Of a stretch of DNA of 64,000 bases, positions 1-9,251 are shown piece by piece. Both the position numbers and the translations under genes were made by a program. The stretch is taken from the NCBI RefSeq assembly GCF_021401125.1, contig NZ_JACBFQ010000002.1:310001-374000 (forward strand). Direction: 5' to 3'. The stretch is from Xanthobacter sp. NM-59. Its GTDB lineage: Bacteria > Pseudomonadota > Alphaproteobacteria > Rhizobiales > Xanthobacteraceae. Position 1 is the first letter of the stretch; each line of letters opens with the position of its first letter. The notes under the pieces are model-generated. The model did not search any database and was not told where the DNA came from. It saw nothing but the letters and a program-made list of their open reading frames with translations.

Positions 1-523
1 GGCTGTCCGAACCGCCCCGCAGGATCACCGCATTGCCCGAGCGCACGCACAGCGCCGCAGCATCGGCCGTCACGTTCGGCCGGCTCTCATAGATGACGCC
101 GATGACGCCGAGGGGGGTGCGCACCCGCTCGATGATCATGCCGTTGGGCCGGGTCCAGCGCTCGGTCACCTTGCCCACGGGATCGGGCAGGCCGGCCACG
201 GATTCGATACCCTCGGCCATGGCCTCCACCCGTTCGGGCGTGAGGGTGAGGCGATCAAGGAACGACCCGGTCATGCCCTCCGCCTTGGCACGGGCCAGGT
301 CAGAGGCGTTGGCAGCCAGGATGTCGGCGCAGGCGGCCCGCACGGCGGCGGCGGCCGCGTTCAAGGCGCGGGTCTTGGTGTCGGCATCGGCCAAAGCGAG
401 GATGCGGGCGGCCGCGCGGGCGCGCTTGCCCATGCCCAGCATGGCGGCTTCCAGCTCGGCCGGCGGCAACGCCTGCTGCGTGGCAGCGGGGGCGATCATG
501 CTGGCGGCAGAGGCGGTGGCCAT
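1..523 (-). CDS. proA: Gamma-glutamyl phosphate reductase, N-terminal part (cut by window edge)
   Basis: Second step of proline synthesis: NADPH-dependent reduction of gamma-glutamyl phosphate to glutamate semialdehyde in the cytoplasm. Only about the first 174 codons are in the window; the gene continues past base 1. The start ATG at 523 opens a protein beginning [10 protein letters not shown] with an alanine-rich helix ([19 protein letters not shown]), typical of the aldehyde-dehydrogenase-fold ProA N-terminus. It lies directly downstream of proB on the same strand, the usual proB-proA order. The catalytic cysteine is outside the window, so activity cannot be judged. The product call rests on the N-terminal sequence and the proB neighbour. 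Confidence 0.88.
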   Translation of the reverse strand, partial: MATASAASMIAPAATQQALPPAELEAAMLGMGKRARAAARILALADADTKTRALNAAAAAVRAACADILAANASDLARAKAEGMTGSFLDRLTLTPERVEAMAEGIESVAGLPDPVGKVTERWTRPNGMIIERVRTPLGVIGVIYESRPNVTADAAALCVRSGNAVILRGGSDS

Positions 524-549
524 GGCATCACTCTCTAAAATAAGGGGTT

Positions 550-569
550 GCGGCCCTTCCAGGGGCCGC
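550..569 (-). promoter_or_regulatory. Hairpin in the proA leader
   Basis: Perfect 7-bp inverted repeat GCGGCCC / GGGCCGC with a 6-base loop. On the minus strand it is followed by a T-rich run (TTATTTT) about 10 bases before the proA start region. It could be a weak terminator or attenuator between proB and proA. No leader peptide was found, so a regulatory role is only inferred. Confidence 0.3.
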
Positions 570-697
570 CGGGCATTCTGTATCACGTCCGCCGGAGAAA
601 TCGACACCCGGAAACCGGCGCCGGTACGAGCGCGACATTAAACATGGCGCCGGCGCTTCCCCGCGCAAGACCGGCGCATGCAACCCAGCTTTGCCCC

Positions 698-753
698 CAG
701 GGGAGCTATGCCAGGGGCGCTGTGCCAGGGGCGCTGTGCCAGGGGCGCTGTGC
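698..753. repeat. Four tandem copies of a 14-bp unit just after proB
   Basis: Unit CAGGGGCGCTGTGC occurs three times perfectly (712-725, 726-739, 740-753), preceded by one copy with two changes (698-711). The array ends two bases from the proB stop codon, in the proB-proA spacer. It looks like a slippage-prone minisatellite; no function is evident. Confidence 0.85.
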
Positions 754-755
754 CC

Positions 756-1898
756 TCACTCCACCCCCAAGGCCATGTCGTCCCGGTGCACCATCTCCGA
801 GCGGCCGGAGACACCGAGCAACTCCTCGATCTCCGCGGTGGAACGCCCCATGATGCGTTGGGCGGTCTCGGAATCATAGGCGACGAGGCCCCGACCCACT
901 TCCGCCCCATCGGGTCCGCGCAGCAGCACGGCGTCACCCCGGTCGAACACGCCTTCGATGCGCTTCACGCCCGCCGGCAGCAGGCTGGCGCCGCGCCGCA
1001 GGGCGGCCACCGCCCCGTCGTCCAGGTGCAGCGTGCCGTGGGGTTCCAGGGCGCCGGCGATCCAACTCTTGCGCGCCCGCACCGGATTGGCGGAGGTGAG
1101 GAACCAAGTGCAGCGCCCGCCTTCGCGAATGCGCCGGAGGGGATTTTTCACGTGGCCGGTCGCGATCACCATGTGAGTCCCGGCGGAAGTGGCGATCTTG
1201 CCGGCCTCGATCTTGGTGCGCATGCCCCCGCGCGAAAGCTCGGAACCGGCCGCGCCGGCCATGGCCTCGATCTCGGCGGTAATGCGCGGCACCACGGGAA
1301 TGTGCTGGGCATCCGGATCCTTGGCCGGCGGGGCGGTGTAGAGCCCGTCAATGTCGGAGAGCAGCACCAGCAGGTCCGCGCTCGCCATGGTCGCGACCCG
1401 CGCCGCCAGGCGGTCATTGTCGCCGTAGCGGATCTCGGAGGTGGCGACGGTGTCGTTCTCGTTGATGATGGGCACGGCGCGCAGGTCCATCAGCCTGCCC
1501 AGGGTGGAACGGGCGTTCAGGTAGCGCCGCCGCTCCTCGGTATCACCCAGGGTCAGCAGCACCTGGCCGGCATTGATGTCCTCGTGAGAGAGCGCCTCCG
1601 CCCAGGTGCGGGCCAGGGCGATCTGGCCCACGGCGGCGGCGGCCTGGCTGTCCTCCAGCTTCAGCGGGCCCGGCGGCAGGTGCAGCACCGTGCGCCCCAA
1701 GGCGATGGCGCCGGACGACACCACCATCACGTCACAGCCACGGCGGTGCAGGGTGCCGATATCCTCCACCAGGGAGACGAGCCACGGCAGGCGCACCCGG
1801 CCCCGGTCGCGGTCCACCAGCAAAGCGGAGCCCACCTTGATGACGATGCGGCGGAAATCGGTGAGGGCGGGCGGCGTGGCGGGGACCAGGGAGGCCAT
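756..1898 (-). CDS. proB: Glutamate 5-kinase
   Basis: Catalyses ATP-dependent phosphorylation of glutamate, the first committed and feedback-inhibited step of proline synthesis. The 380-residue length is normal for the two-domain form. The amino-acid-kinase domain occupies roughly residues 16-260, with [10 protein letters not shown] (18-27), [10 protein letters not shown] and the IINENDTV loop (144-151). A C-terminal PUA domain follows at about 285-375. The ATG at 1898 ([10 protein letters not shown]) is chosen because the open frame upstream of it is low-complexity and unlike ProB. It heads proB-proA, with a 232-bp spacer to proA containing the 14-bp repeats. Proline feedback probably acts through the kinase domain, as known for the family. 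Confidence 0.97.
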   Translation of the reverse strand: MASLVPATPPALTDFRRIVIKVGSALLVDRDRGRVRLPWLVSLVEDIGTLHRRGCDVMVVSSGAIALGRTVLHLPPGPLKLEDSQAAAAVGQIALARTWAEALSHEDINAGQVLLTLGDTEERRRYLNARSTLGRLMDLRAVPIINENDTVATSEIRYGDNDRLAARVATMASADLLVLLSDIDGLYTAPPAKDPDAQHIPVVPRITAEIEAMAGAAGSELSRGGMRTKIEAGKIATSAGTHMVIATGHVKNPLRRIREGGRCTWFLTSANPVRARKSWIAGALEPHGTLHLDDGAVAALRRGASLLPAGVKRIEGVFDRGDAVLLRGPDGAEVGRGLVAYDSETAQRIMGRSTAEIEELLGVSGRSEMVHRDDMALGVE

Positions 1899-2158
1899 GG
1901 ATGAAGACCGAAAAGGCGCCGGGGCGGGCGGAAGCATCCGTCGACGGCGGAAGAGAGCCCCGGGGCGAACCCGGAGGCGGGCGCGCCATGCGCCACCGCG
2001 ACGGCATAGGCCATGCGGTTGGAGGAATTCAAGCCCGCCCCGGCGACGAGCGGGTCCGCGCGGCTTCGGTGCAGCAGCGGCCACCTCCGCCGCCACGACG
2101 GGTGACAAGGCGACAGAACCGCCTTGCCCCTGCCCTTTCGCCGGGCACAATCGCCGCC

Positions 2159-3097
2159 ATGCACGCCTGTGCCGATTCGGCCGCCCTCCTCCTCACAAGC
2201 ATCGGCATCGCCGGCGCCGAGCTTCTGCTCGACCCCTCGGGGGCGGCGTTTTGGGTGGAAGAGCGGCTGCTGGTGGTGGCCGACATGCACCTGGAAAAGG
2301 GCTCCGCCTTCGCCCGGCGCGGGCAGATGCTGCCGCCCTTCGACACCCGCGACACCCTCGACCGGCTGGAGCGCCTCGTCGCCCGCCACCAGCCGCGCAC
2401 GCTCCTCGCCCTCGGCGACAGCCTGCACGACCGCTGGGCCGCCGAACGCCTGGACGATGATGCGCGCATGCGCATCCGCGCCCTTGCGGCAAAGGTGGAT
2501 CTCGTCTGGATCGCCGGCAATCACGACCCCGCCCCCCACGATCTCGGCGGCACCTGCATCGAGACGCTCGCCCTCGGCCCCCTGCGCTTTCGCCACGAGC
2601 CGGAGGCGGAAAGCTGCAACGAGCCGGAGGCGGAAAGGTGCAACGAGCCGGAGGCGGAAAAGTGCCACGAGCCGGAGGCGGGGGAGCGCAACAAGCCGGA
2701 CGCAGAAAAACGCGACCAGCCGGAGGCGGGGGAATGCAATCTGTCGCAGACGGGGGCGTTCTATGTGCCGCCGGCTGAGACGTGCGGTGCCTCTGAGGCG
2801 GGGAGGATGATCCTGCCCCATGCGGCGAGCGACCAGCCGGACATGATGACGGGCGAAGTGTGCGGCCACCTTCATCCGGCGGCGCGGGTGGTGGTGCGGG
2901 GACGCAGCCTGCGGCGGCGCTGTTTCGTGTCCGATGGCACGCGCCTGATTCTGCCGGCCTTCGGCGCTTTCACTGGCGGACTGGACGTGACCGCGCCCGC
3001 CATAGCCGGGCTGTTTGCCCGCGGCCGGTTCGAGGTGCACCTGCTGGGCGACGGGCGCACCTTCCGCCTGCCCGCCCCCCGCCTCGGCGTCGCGTGA
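2159..3097 (+). CDS. pdeM: Ligase-associated-type phosphoesterase PdeM with an octapeptide repeat insert
   Basis: A calcineurin-like metallophosphoesterase of the family named ligase-associated DNA damage response endonuclease PdeM. Metal-binding motifs are in order: ADMHLEKG (41-48), GDSLHD (86-91), GNHD (120-123) and GHLHP (236-240). The family is usually about 210-240 residues; this protein has 312. The excess is an acidic insert at about 146-218 made of eight-residue repeats that begin exactly at the conserved HEP motif and end before GHLHP. No ligase or helicase partner of this system lies nearby; proB is divergent across 260 bp. The ATG at 2159 gives the family-like N-terminus. The endonuclease role comes from family naming and cannot be shown here. 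Confidence 0.85.
   Translation: MHACADSAALLLTSIGIAGAELLLDPSGAAFWVEERLLVVADMHLEKGSAFARRGQMLPPFDTRDTLDRLERLVARHQPRTLLALGDSLHDRWAAERLDDDARMRIRALAAKVDLVWIAGNHDPAPHDLGGTCIETLALGPLRFRHEPEAESCNEPEAERCNEPEAEKCHEPEAGERNKPDAEKRDQPEAGECNLSQTGAFYVPPAETCGASEAGRMILPHAASDQPDMMTGEVCGHLHPAARVVVRGRSLRRRCFVSDGTRLILPAFGAFTGGLDVTAPAIAGLFARGRFEVHLLGDGRTFRLPAPRLGVA
2594..2809 (+). repeat. 24-bp coding minisatellite inside pdeM
   Basis: Six clear and about three degenerate tandem 24-bp units encode octapeptides of the pattern [H/N/D][E/K/Q]P[E/D]A(E/G)xx. Examples are [16 protein letters not shown] and NEPEAEKC. The first units are nearly identical in DNA and later ones drift, which indicates stepwise tandem duplication with the reading frame kept. 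Confidence 0.9.
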
Positions 3098-3990
3098 CGC
3101 CAGCCGCGGTCCGGAGGAAATCCCCCTCCGCCCGCATTCGCCAGCCACCGGCGCAGGCGCCGAAGCCTTCCGCCGCGCTGCCCACTGACCACCACTCTGC
3201 AGGCGTCACGGGCGTCCGCGACGCTGGAATCCCGCCGCAGCGGACTTCACATGATGTCCGGGCCGTGGGCCGACGGCGCATGGGCCGGCAGAGCACCGTG
3301 TGCAGCCGGCAATTGCGCGCGCCCCTGACGCCTCCCGGCTCCACTCAAGGACCGGGATCGATCGGCATTCCCGAAGGAGATGGCGGGCAAAAGACCCGCT
3401 TCCTCCCCTTCTGCGGGTGAAGGAAGCCGCCGGCGTCGGCTCGGCGGCGCGGACGACGGCATGCAAGGCCTGGCGGCGCTCCGAAGCGTTGCCCTCTGCC
3501 TCGCTGTGGGGGCCACATTTCCAACGCCTTGCCCCGCCCCGGGCCTTCCGGCAAGCGGCCGAGGAGCCGCGGCATGAGGAATACCGTGATGGCAGGCTAC
3601 AAACGTCGCCGCGCGGGCTGAATGAGGACCGATTGCAGCTCACGGTAACAGGAGCCGCACAACCCGACCGTCTCCCTCAGGCCGCGTGCGGACAAAGGCG
3701 TCGGAAGGGATCGTCGGGTGTGCCACCTTCGCAACCCGTTGGCCTCCGAGGCGGCGGCGGAGCGCACAGCGGCGGCCAGGAAAGAGGTCTCCGGTTGATC
3801 CGTCCACCGAAGCCGCCCCACGGGCAACGCGCGCCTCCAGGGGCGCGTTGGAGGGCTCGCAGGCTCCCCGGAAAGTAATACCCCTAGCCTCACGACGATG
3901 GTGGACCCTCACGCCCACCGCCAGCGTAAGCCGCGCCCACGGCGCGCCAGTCTGCCGGCCATAGCCCCGGGAGAGCGGGCGATGGGGCGC
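3098..3990. other. Gene-free interval between pdeM and smr
   Basis: About 890 bp between two convergent genes. Short open frames exist on both strands but none has recognisable motifs, a good ribosome-binding site or family-like composition. No tRNA, terminator with a U tract, or mobile-element end was seen. Confidence 0.5.
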
Positions 3991-4557
3991 CTACCCGCGC
4001 CGGCGGCGGATGCGCACATAAAGGGCGCCCTCCCCGCCATGGCGCCGGCCTGCCGATTCAAAGCCGAGGACGACGCCGCGCAGATCCGGCTCGGCGAGCC
4101 ATAGCGGCACGGAGCGTCGCAGCACGCCCCTCCCCTCGCCGAAATGGACACCCGTAAGCCGCTCCGGATCACCCTTGCCGGTAATCACCAGCACCACCGC
4201 GTGGCCCAGCGCCTGCGCTTCCAGCAGGAACAGGCGCAGCCGGTGATGGGCGACGGCTTGGGTGAGGCCGTGCAGGTCGATGCGGGCATCCACCTCCGCG
4301 CCACGCGTGAGGCGGCGGCGGGCCTTCGGCTCCAGCGGCGCCAGGGGAAGCGTGGGGCTGGCCTTGGCGGCCGCCGGACGCGGCGCCGGATTCGGCGATG
4401 GGGCGGAGGGGGGAGCAGGTATGGGCTCGGGCAGCGACGCCGCAGTGGGAGCTTCCCCCTCCGGCTGCGGCTTCAGGGGCTTCACCTCCCGCACCACATG
4501 GGCCCAGAGCGCCCGCTCCTCCGCGCTCAGCAGCCGGCGACGGCCGCGACGGCTCAT
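3991..4557 (-). CDS. Smr/MutS2-family C-terminal domain protein
   Basis: Small cytoplasmic protein (188 residues). A basic start (MSRRGRRRLLSAEE) is followed by a Pro/Ala-rich linker (about 35-75) and a C-terminal Smr domain (about 90-185). Smr signatures IDLHG (93-97) and ITGKG (125-129) are present; these mark a nuclease or nucleic-acid-binding fold. The specific substrate in alphaproteobacteria is not established. It starts 13 bp after the mltA stop and is the last gene of a Tim44-mltA-smr operon found in many Hyphomicrobiales. The start at 4557 excludes an unrelated upstream extension that overlaps mltA. Confidence 0.9.
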   Translation of the reverse strand: MSRRGRRRLLSAEERALWAHVVREVKPLKPQPEGEAPTAASLPEPIPAPPSAPSPNPAPRPAAAKASPTLPLAPLEPKARRRLTRGAEVDARIDLHGLTQAVAHHRLRLFLLEAQALGHAVVLVITGKGDPERLTGVHFGEGRGVLRRSVPLWLAEPDLRGVVLGFESAGRRHGGEGALYVRIRRRRG

Positions 4558-4570
4558 GCCACCCGCGCCT

Positions 4571-5914
4571 TCATGGTACCCGCGCCCGCGACGCCTTGAC
4601 GGCCGGGAAGGCCACGGCCAGGGCCTCCGGGCCGGAGAAGCGCGGCACCAGCAGGGTGAAGCGCCCGCGATGGCGGATGCGCCCCGCCACCGAGCCGGCA
4701 TTGGCACCCGTGCCAAAGAACAGGTCCGCCCGGCCGGGCCCGACGATGGCCGAGCCGGTATCCTGCGCGATCATCAGCCTCTGGAACGGATCGGCTCGCC
4801 GCGGGGCAGACAGAGGCAGCACCGCTTCCACGAACACCGGCGAACCATAGGTGTAAAGCTTGCGGTCCACCGCGAGGGAGCGTTCGCTCGTCAGGGGAAC
4901 GCCCTGCGCGCCCATGACACCGTCATTGTCGGTCAGGGGCAACGCCTTGAAGAAGACGAAGGAATGGTTCTCGCGCCGCAGCTCGCGACCGGCCTCCGGA
5001 TTCTGCTCCATGAAGGCGCGGATCCGATCCATGGACATCTCGTCCCGCGGCACCAGCCCCCGCTCGATCAGAAGCTTGCCCACGGGCGTATAGGAGCGCC
5101 CGTTATAGCCGTCATAATTCAGGCGCAGCACGCGCCCGTCCCGCAGGCGCACGCGGGCCGAGCCCTGGATCTGCATGAAGAACAGGTCCACCGGATCCTT
5201 GAGATAGGCGATCTCCAGCCCCCGCCCCTTCAGGGCGCCATCCTCGATCTCGGCCCGGTCGTAATAGGGCACCTCGCGCCCGTTCTCCATCCGCACCGCG
5301 CCTCCGCCATTGGCGGCGACGCCGACGCGCATGACGAGATCCGAGGGACGCGCATAAATGGGGATGTCGAAGCCGTCGCCGGGAACCAGGGAACCTTCCA
5401 CCTCGGGCTCGTAATAGCCGGTGAAGAAGGCGTCGGGATGCCGCTCGGGCACCACCCGGTAAGGGCGGAAATTGAGCTCGAAGAACAGCCGCGCCACGGC
5501 ATTGGAGGGCTCACCGGTGGCCAGGGAATCGGCTGCGGCGCAGGCCCGCAGGAGCCCTTCGCGCAGCGTGTCCGCCGAACTCGCCCCGCTGTCGCTGGAA
5601 GGCTGCCTCAGCGCCTCGCAGCTGGCGCGAAAAACCCTGAAGGCGGCCGCGTGGTCATCCTCCCGCCAGCCCGTCAGCTCCGGGAACGACACCGGCATGA
5701 GCCGCGCACCCGCAATCTCCGGCGCCGTCATCGGCTCCATCCCCCAGGAGGACACCTCGCAGGCGGCCACCCGCCGCGAGCCTTCCCCCGGCGCGGTGCC
5801 GATCAGCGTCCGCGCGCCGCTCTCCGCTCGCACGGGGGCCGCAGAGGCCAGCACCAGCCCCATGAGGACCAGCCCCATGAGCACCACCCCCGTGAGGACC
5901 AGGGCCCAGGTCAT
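4571..5914 (-). CDS. mltA: Membrane-bound lytic murein transglycosylase A
   Basis: Cleaves the MurNAc-GlcNAc bond of peptidoglycan with 1,6-anhydro ring formation in the periplasm. The MltA barrel and 3D domain are recognisable from FFTGYYEPEVEGS, DLFFMQIQGSARVRL, NYDGYNGRSYTPVGKLL and the C-terminal IAQDTGSAIVGPGRADLFFG with its catalytic aspartate region. The ATG at 5914 gives a signal peptide (MTWALVLTGVVLMGLVLMGL, cleaved near ASAAPVRA); no lipobox cysteine is visible, so it may not be a lipoprotein. A 15-bp duplication encodes the VLMGL-VLMGL stretch of the signal peptide. Alternative GTG starts lie about 20-25 codons upstream. It lies between the Tim44-like gene and smr. Confidence 0.95.
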   Translation of the reverse strand: MTWALVLTGVVLMGLVLMGLVLASAAPVRAESGARTLIGTAPGEGSRRVAACEVSSWGMEPMTAPEIAGARLMPVSFPELTGWREDDHAAAFRVFRASCEALRQPSSDSGASSADTLREGLLRACAAADSLATGEPSNAVARLFFELNFRPYRVVPERHPDAFFTGYYEPEVEGSLVPGDGFDIPIYARPSDLVMRVGVAANGGGAVRMENGREVPYYDRAEIEDGALKGRGLEIAYLKDPVDLFFMQIQGSARVRLRDGRVLRLNYDGYNGRSYTPVGKLLIERGLVPRDEMSMDRIRAFMEQNPEAGRELRRENHSFVFFKALPLTDNDGVMGAQGVPLTSERSLAVDRKLYTYGSPVFVEAVLPLSAPRRADPFQRLMIAQDTGSAIVGPGRADLFFGTGANAGSVAGRIRHRGRFTLLVPRFSGPEALAVAFPAVKASRARVP

Positions 5915-5984
5915 CGTCCTCGGGCGCGGCGCGCCGGGACGCGCCTTGCCGCCGTGCTCGCCGAATGCCACCACGATACCAGCC

Positions 5985-6713
5985 TCACTCCGCCGCTTCG
6001 GTGGCCACGAGCTTCCAGTTGGGATTGCGTGAGCCGAGGTCGCGGGCGAAGGTCCACACATCGGTCACATCCGCCACGGTCTCAGGGTCTCCATCGACCA
6101 CGGCGCCGTCGCGCCCCCGCGTCGCGGTGATGAGCTGGGACACGAAGCGCACCGTGAGGCTCGCCGTCGACCCCTGCACCACCGCCTGCACCAGATCGGC
6201 CCGCGAAATGGCCACGAAACGCGATTCCATGGTTTCGCCGCGGCTCTCCCGGTCGGCGATGGAAGCGGCGAATTCGTCGTAGACCTCCTTGGACAGGAGA
6301 TCCTTCAGGCTGCGCCGGTCGCCATTGGCGAAGGCGGTCACGATCATCTCATAGGCGGCCTTGGCGCCGGTGAGGAAGTGCTTGGCGTCGAAATCAGGTT
6401 CCCGGCGCGCGACCTCGTCCAGTGCCGCGGCCTGGGGGCTGCCCTCGGCGGCGACGCCGTCCCAGCGATATTTCGGCGGCTCGTCGGCGTCCGCGTCCGT
6501 GTCGACGGGCTGCGGCATGCCGGGATTCGCGGTATTGCGCTCGGGCAGCTGCACCACATTGTCGGGCGCCGGCTGGGGCGGGCGAGCGGTGTCGCGGGAA
6601 TAGGGATCATAAGGCGGCCGCTCGCGCCCCGTGCGCTGACCCAGCACGCTGCGCAGCCGTATGAAGATGAATACGGCCAGAGCCAGGAAGATGATCGTGT
6701 AGATATCGATCAC
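5985..6713 (-). CDS. Tim44/TimA-domain inner-membrane protein
   Basis: One N-terminal membrane segment (IDIYTIIFLALAVFIFIRL) is followed by LRSVLGQRTGRERPPYDPYS, a Pro-rich linker and a C-terminal Tim44-like domain (about 120-242). The family is related to the mitochondrial import motor subunit Tim44. In alphaproteobacteria TimA is proposed to be membrane-anchored; its role is poorly defined. The GTG at 6713 gives the family-typical start; an in-frame ATG at 6746 would add 11 residues and cannot be excluded. It heads the operon with mltA (70 bp gap) and smr. Confidence 0.88.
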   Translation of the reverse strand: MIDIYTIIFLALAVFIFIRLRSVLGQRTGRERPPYDPYSRDTARPPQPAPDNVVQLPERNTANPGMPQPVDTDADADEPPKYRWDGVAAEGSPQAAALDEVARREPDFDAKHFLTGAKAAYEMIVTAFANGDRRSLKDLLSKEVYDEFAASIADRESRGETMESRFVAISRADLVQAVVQGSTASLTVRFVSQLITATRGRDGAVVDGDPETVADVTDVWTFARDLGSRNPNWKLVATEAAE

Positions 6714-7154
6714 TGCGTTTCGCCATGCCTGCGGCGTACCGGCCATTGCCGACACGCCTGGTTTAGCCCGATCTCGAAGCCCGCGCGCCGGATGCCGCCG
6801 CACCGCATGCGCTGCCTCGCCGCTTTATGTACGCTGCACCGCCCGTCACGCCACCCCCCATCGGTCGATGGCGCACATATTTGCTGCACCTTACGGCAGG
6901 CGGGGCAGCCGCGCCACCTTACAGCACGGGGGGATGGAACTCCGGCGGTGCCGGTGTCCGGGTCCTTCTCGCGAAGATTGAAGGCGGAAAAGAGACGGGC
7001 CGGCGCTAGGGGCGGCGGAATTCTCCACACGCGGCGTTCCCGGCGAAAAGAAATTGAGCCGGCGCATCTTCTCCACAGGCTGTGCTGCCCACTTTTCCGG
7101 AAAATGCTCTAGATTGCGCGCCCCTCTTTCTTCCACCCCAGCCGGATCGCGCCC
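6714..7154. other. Divergent intergenic region upstream of glk
   Basis: About 440 bp between divergent Tim44-like and glk genes. It holds one short palindromic element (7093-7112). No clear sigma-70 boxes or further gene are seen. Confidence 0.45.
7093..7112. repeat. Short palindromic element of the AATGCTCTAG family
   Basis: Palindrome TTTTCCGGAAAA followed by TGCTCTAG. The same right flank (GAAATGCTCTAG) recurs after murF at 62801-62813, and GGGGAAATGC recurs at 13875-13884. It is therefore a dispersed intergenic repeat. Confidence 0.5.
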
Positions 7155-8096
7155 ATGGCCCCCAACGTCCTCATCGCAGACATCGGCGGCACCACAACCC
7201 GCATCGCCCGCAGCGGCGCGGATGGCGTGCCCTTCGACGTGCGGGTGGAGACGAATGATTCCTATGTCTCCGCCGAGGAGCTGATCGGCGCCTATCTGGA
7301 CGACCTCACCGGCGAGGCGCCCCGGGCGGCGGTGCTGGCGGTGGCCGGGCCGGTGGAGGGCGACGACATCCGCCTCACCAATCGCGACTGGCACTTTTCC
7401 CGCTCGGCCTTGGGCGCGGCCTTCGACCTCAAGCGGGTGGAGGTCATCAATGATTTCGCCGCCTTCGCCCATGGCGTGCCGCAGCTTGGCCGCGAGGATC
7501 TGCTCGCGGTCGGCGTGGGGCGCGCCGCGGCCGGGCGCCCGCGACTGGTGTGCGGGCCCGGCACCGGCTTCGGCACGGCGCTGATTCTCACCCGCGAGAG
7601 CGGCTATGACGTGCTGCCCAGCGAGGCCGGCCACATGCGCTTCGGCGCCGTGGCCACGGACGAGGCCCGCATTATCGCCCACATGGTGCGGGACCTGGGC
7701 CCGGTGGTGGTGGAGCATGTCCTGTCCGGTAGCGGTCTGGTGCGGATGCACCGCATCCTCACCGGCGAGCAGCTCTCCTCCCACGCCATCATCAAGGCGG
7801 CGGCGAACGGGCAGCAGAGCGAAAAGGAAAGCTGCGCCGTGTTCCTGCGGGTGCTCGGCCGGGTGCTGGGGGACCTCACCTTGGCCTTTGAGGCGCTGGG
7901 CGGGGTGTATGTGGGCGGCGGGCTCGGCCGCGCCTTGGCGCCGCTGTTCACCGAAAGCCCCTTCCGCGCTGCCTTCGAGGATCACCCGCCCTATGGCGAG
8001 CGCCTCGCCCAGGTGCCGGTTCATGTGGTGACCCATGCCGCGCCTGGCCTACTGGGCACGGCGCGCCTGGGCCGCCGGCTGCTCCAGGAAGATTGA
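7155..8096 (+). CDS. glk: Glucokinase
   Basis: Phosphorylates glucose with ATP to glucose 6-phosphate in the cytoplasm. It belongs to the bacterial Glk family, not the ROK family. The phosphate-binding motif ADIGGTTTRIA (8-18), the VINDFAAFAHG substrate loop, CGPGTGFGTALI and VLPSEAGHMRF (with the family glutamate and histidine) are all present. Length (313) is normal. The start ATG at 7155 follows a purine-poor leader, but the protein begins directly with the first beta strand, so no shorter start is sensible. It stands alone between a divergent Tim44-like gene and a convergent barrel-protein gene 21 bp away. Confidence 0.95.
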   Translation: MAPNVLIADIGGTTTRIARSGADGVPFDVRVETNDSYVSAEELIGAYLDDLTGEAPRAAVLAVAGPVEGDDIRLTNRDWHFSRSALGAAFDLKRVEVINDFAAFAHGVPQLGREDLLAVGVGRAAAGRPRLVCGPGTGFGTALILTRESGYDVLPSEAGHMRFGAVATDEARIIAHMVRDLGPVVVEHVLSGSGLVRMHRILTGEQLSSHAIIKAAANGQQSEKESCAVFLRVLGRVLGDLTLAFEALGGVYVGGGLGRALAPLFTESPFRAAFEDHPPYGERLAQVPVHVVTHAAPGLLGTARLGRRLLQED

Positions 8097-8117
8097 CCGC
8101 CGCGCGACGGCCGCCCT

Positions 8118-9032
8118 TCAGAACCGGTAGAGCGCGCTCAGCACCAGTCCGTTTTCCTGCGGAGCTTTGCGGGCCAGCCAGGTGCTCACCACCGCGGCCT
8201 GAAGGGTCATGGCCTGGCTCCAGTCATAGGCCACGCCGAGCTGCAGCTTGTAATACTCATAGGAGACATCGAAATAGGGCCCCTCTCCCGCCCCCTCGGA
8301 GAGCACGTTGAAGGACTGCACCAGCCCCTGCCAGCGCTCCGCGAAGCGCACGCCCAGGGTGAGGTCCGCATGCAGCTCGTCGGGCGGATCGCCGAAGCGC
8401 ATGCGTTGGGCCAGCTGCAGGTCCACATAGGCCGGCATGTCCCACAGGGTGAACGAGAAGCCCGCCAGCAGCCGCAGGTCCAGCTCCCCATCCTCATATC
8501 CCACCGCGGCCGCGCTGGAGGAATCGCCGGTGCCGGACAGGCGCCCGACCACCTGGGCGGAAACCACAAGCCCGTGCTCTCGCCCCTGCTCCTGCCACAG
8601 GCGCACCCGCACCCCGGCATCCGTGTAGCCGAGGCCCGAATAGGAGGCGGGGTCAGGGTCCCCAAGGTTCACCGACAGATATTGGGGCGCGACAATCAGC
8701 GTCAGCCAATCGGCGATGCCGTATTCAAAGACGAGCGTCACCTCCACCTTGTCATAGGGGCGGCTGTCATAAAGGCGGGAGGAGGGACCGAACTCGGAGG
8801 ACGACGACACGGCGGAGCTCTGCAGGATCACCTGGCCCGAGCCGGCCGCGAACGTCCAGGCCCCCGCCCGCGCCTCGCTGGGCGCAAGGCCCAATCCCGC
8901 CGCCACAAGGCAGGCGATTGCTGTCGATGAAATTACTCTTATTGGTTGAGACGGGGAGGAGGGCGAGCGATCATGCGAACGCCCCGCCGCTCGCAGGCCT
9001 GGACCACTGCCCCTGCCCTGCCCCTGCTCCAT
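8118..9032 (-). CDS. Putative outer-membrane beta-barrel protein
   Basis: I do not recognise a named family. After a hydrophobic stretch (STAIACLVAAGLGLA) and a cleavage-like SEARAGA, the mature part shows alternating polar/aromatic strands and ends in LYRF, the aromatic C-terminus expected of barrels inserted by BamA. The start is uncertain: the ATG at 9032 leaves about 35 polar residues before the signal-like core, unusually long. The true start may be a non-ATG codon near 8930-8960, or the N-terminus may be damaged. It is convergent with glk and divergent from the BAX-inhibitor gene. The function may be a transporter or channel; the substrate is unknown. Confidence 0.6.
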   Translation of the reverse strand: MEQGQGRGSGPGLRAAGRSHDRSPSSPSQPIRVISSTAIACLVAAGLGLAPSEARAGAWTFAAGSGQVILQSSAVSSSSEFGPSSRLYDSRPYDKVEVTLVFEYGIADWLTLIVAPQYLSVNLGDPDPASYSGLGYTDAGVRVRLWQEQGREHGLVVSAQVVGRLSGTGDSSSAAAVGYEDGELDLRLLAGFSFTLWDMPAYVDLQLAQRMRFGDPPDELHADLTLGVRFAERWQGLVQSFNVLSEGAGEGPYFDVSYEYYKLQLGVAYDWSQAMTLQAAVVSTWLARKAPQENGLVLSALYRF

Positions 9033-9251
9033 GCCCGATTGTCCCGGCCTTCCTGCAACTATAGCGGAAGTTGCCCGGCGCCTGTCAGCGGCAATACGTC
9101 TCCATGGCACCTGACCTAGAGTGACCTTGCGTAAATTTCATCTTCCATCGTCTTGCCGCCCTATGCGGAACCAACCATATTGACGCACGAACCCGCAGGT
9201 GCGCTTTGGCGCCGGCAAAGGGTTTTAAGAGTTTCTTGAAGGGGAACGACG

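Noticed and set aside
1899-2150. Longer N-terminus for proB
   Set aside because: The 84-codon extension is low-complexity, lacks a plausible start signal and is absent from the ProB family.
3098-3990. Possible genes of 89-192 codons between pdeM and smr
   Set aside because: Frames overlap on both strands, have no motifs or good start signals, and do not look like any family.
4262-6130. 622-codon open frame on the plus strand
   Set aside because: Antisense shadow of mltA and smr, whose motifs are unambiguous.
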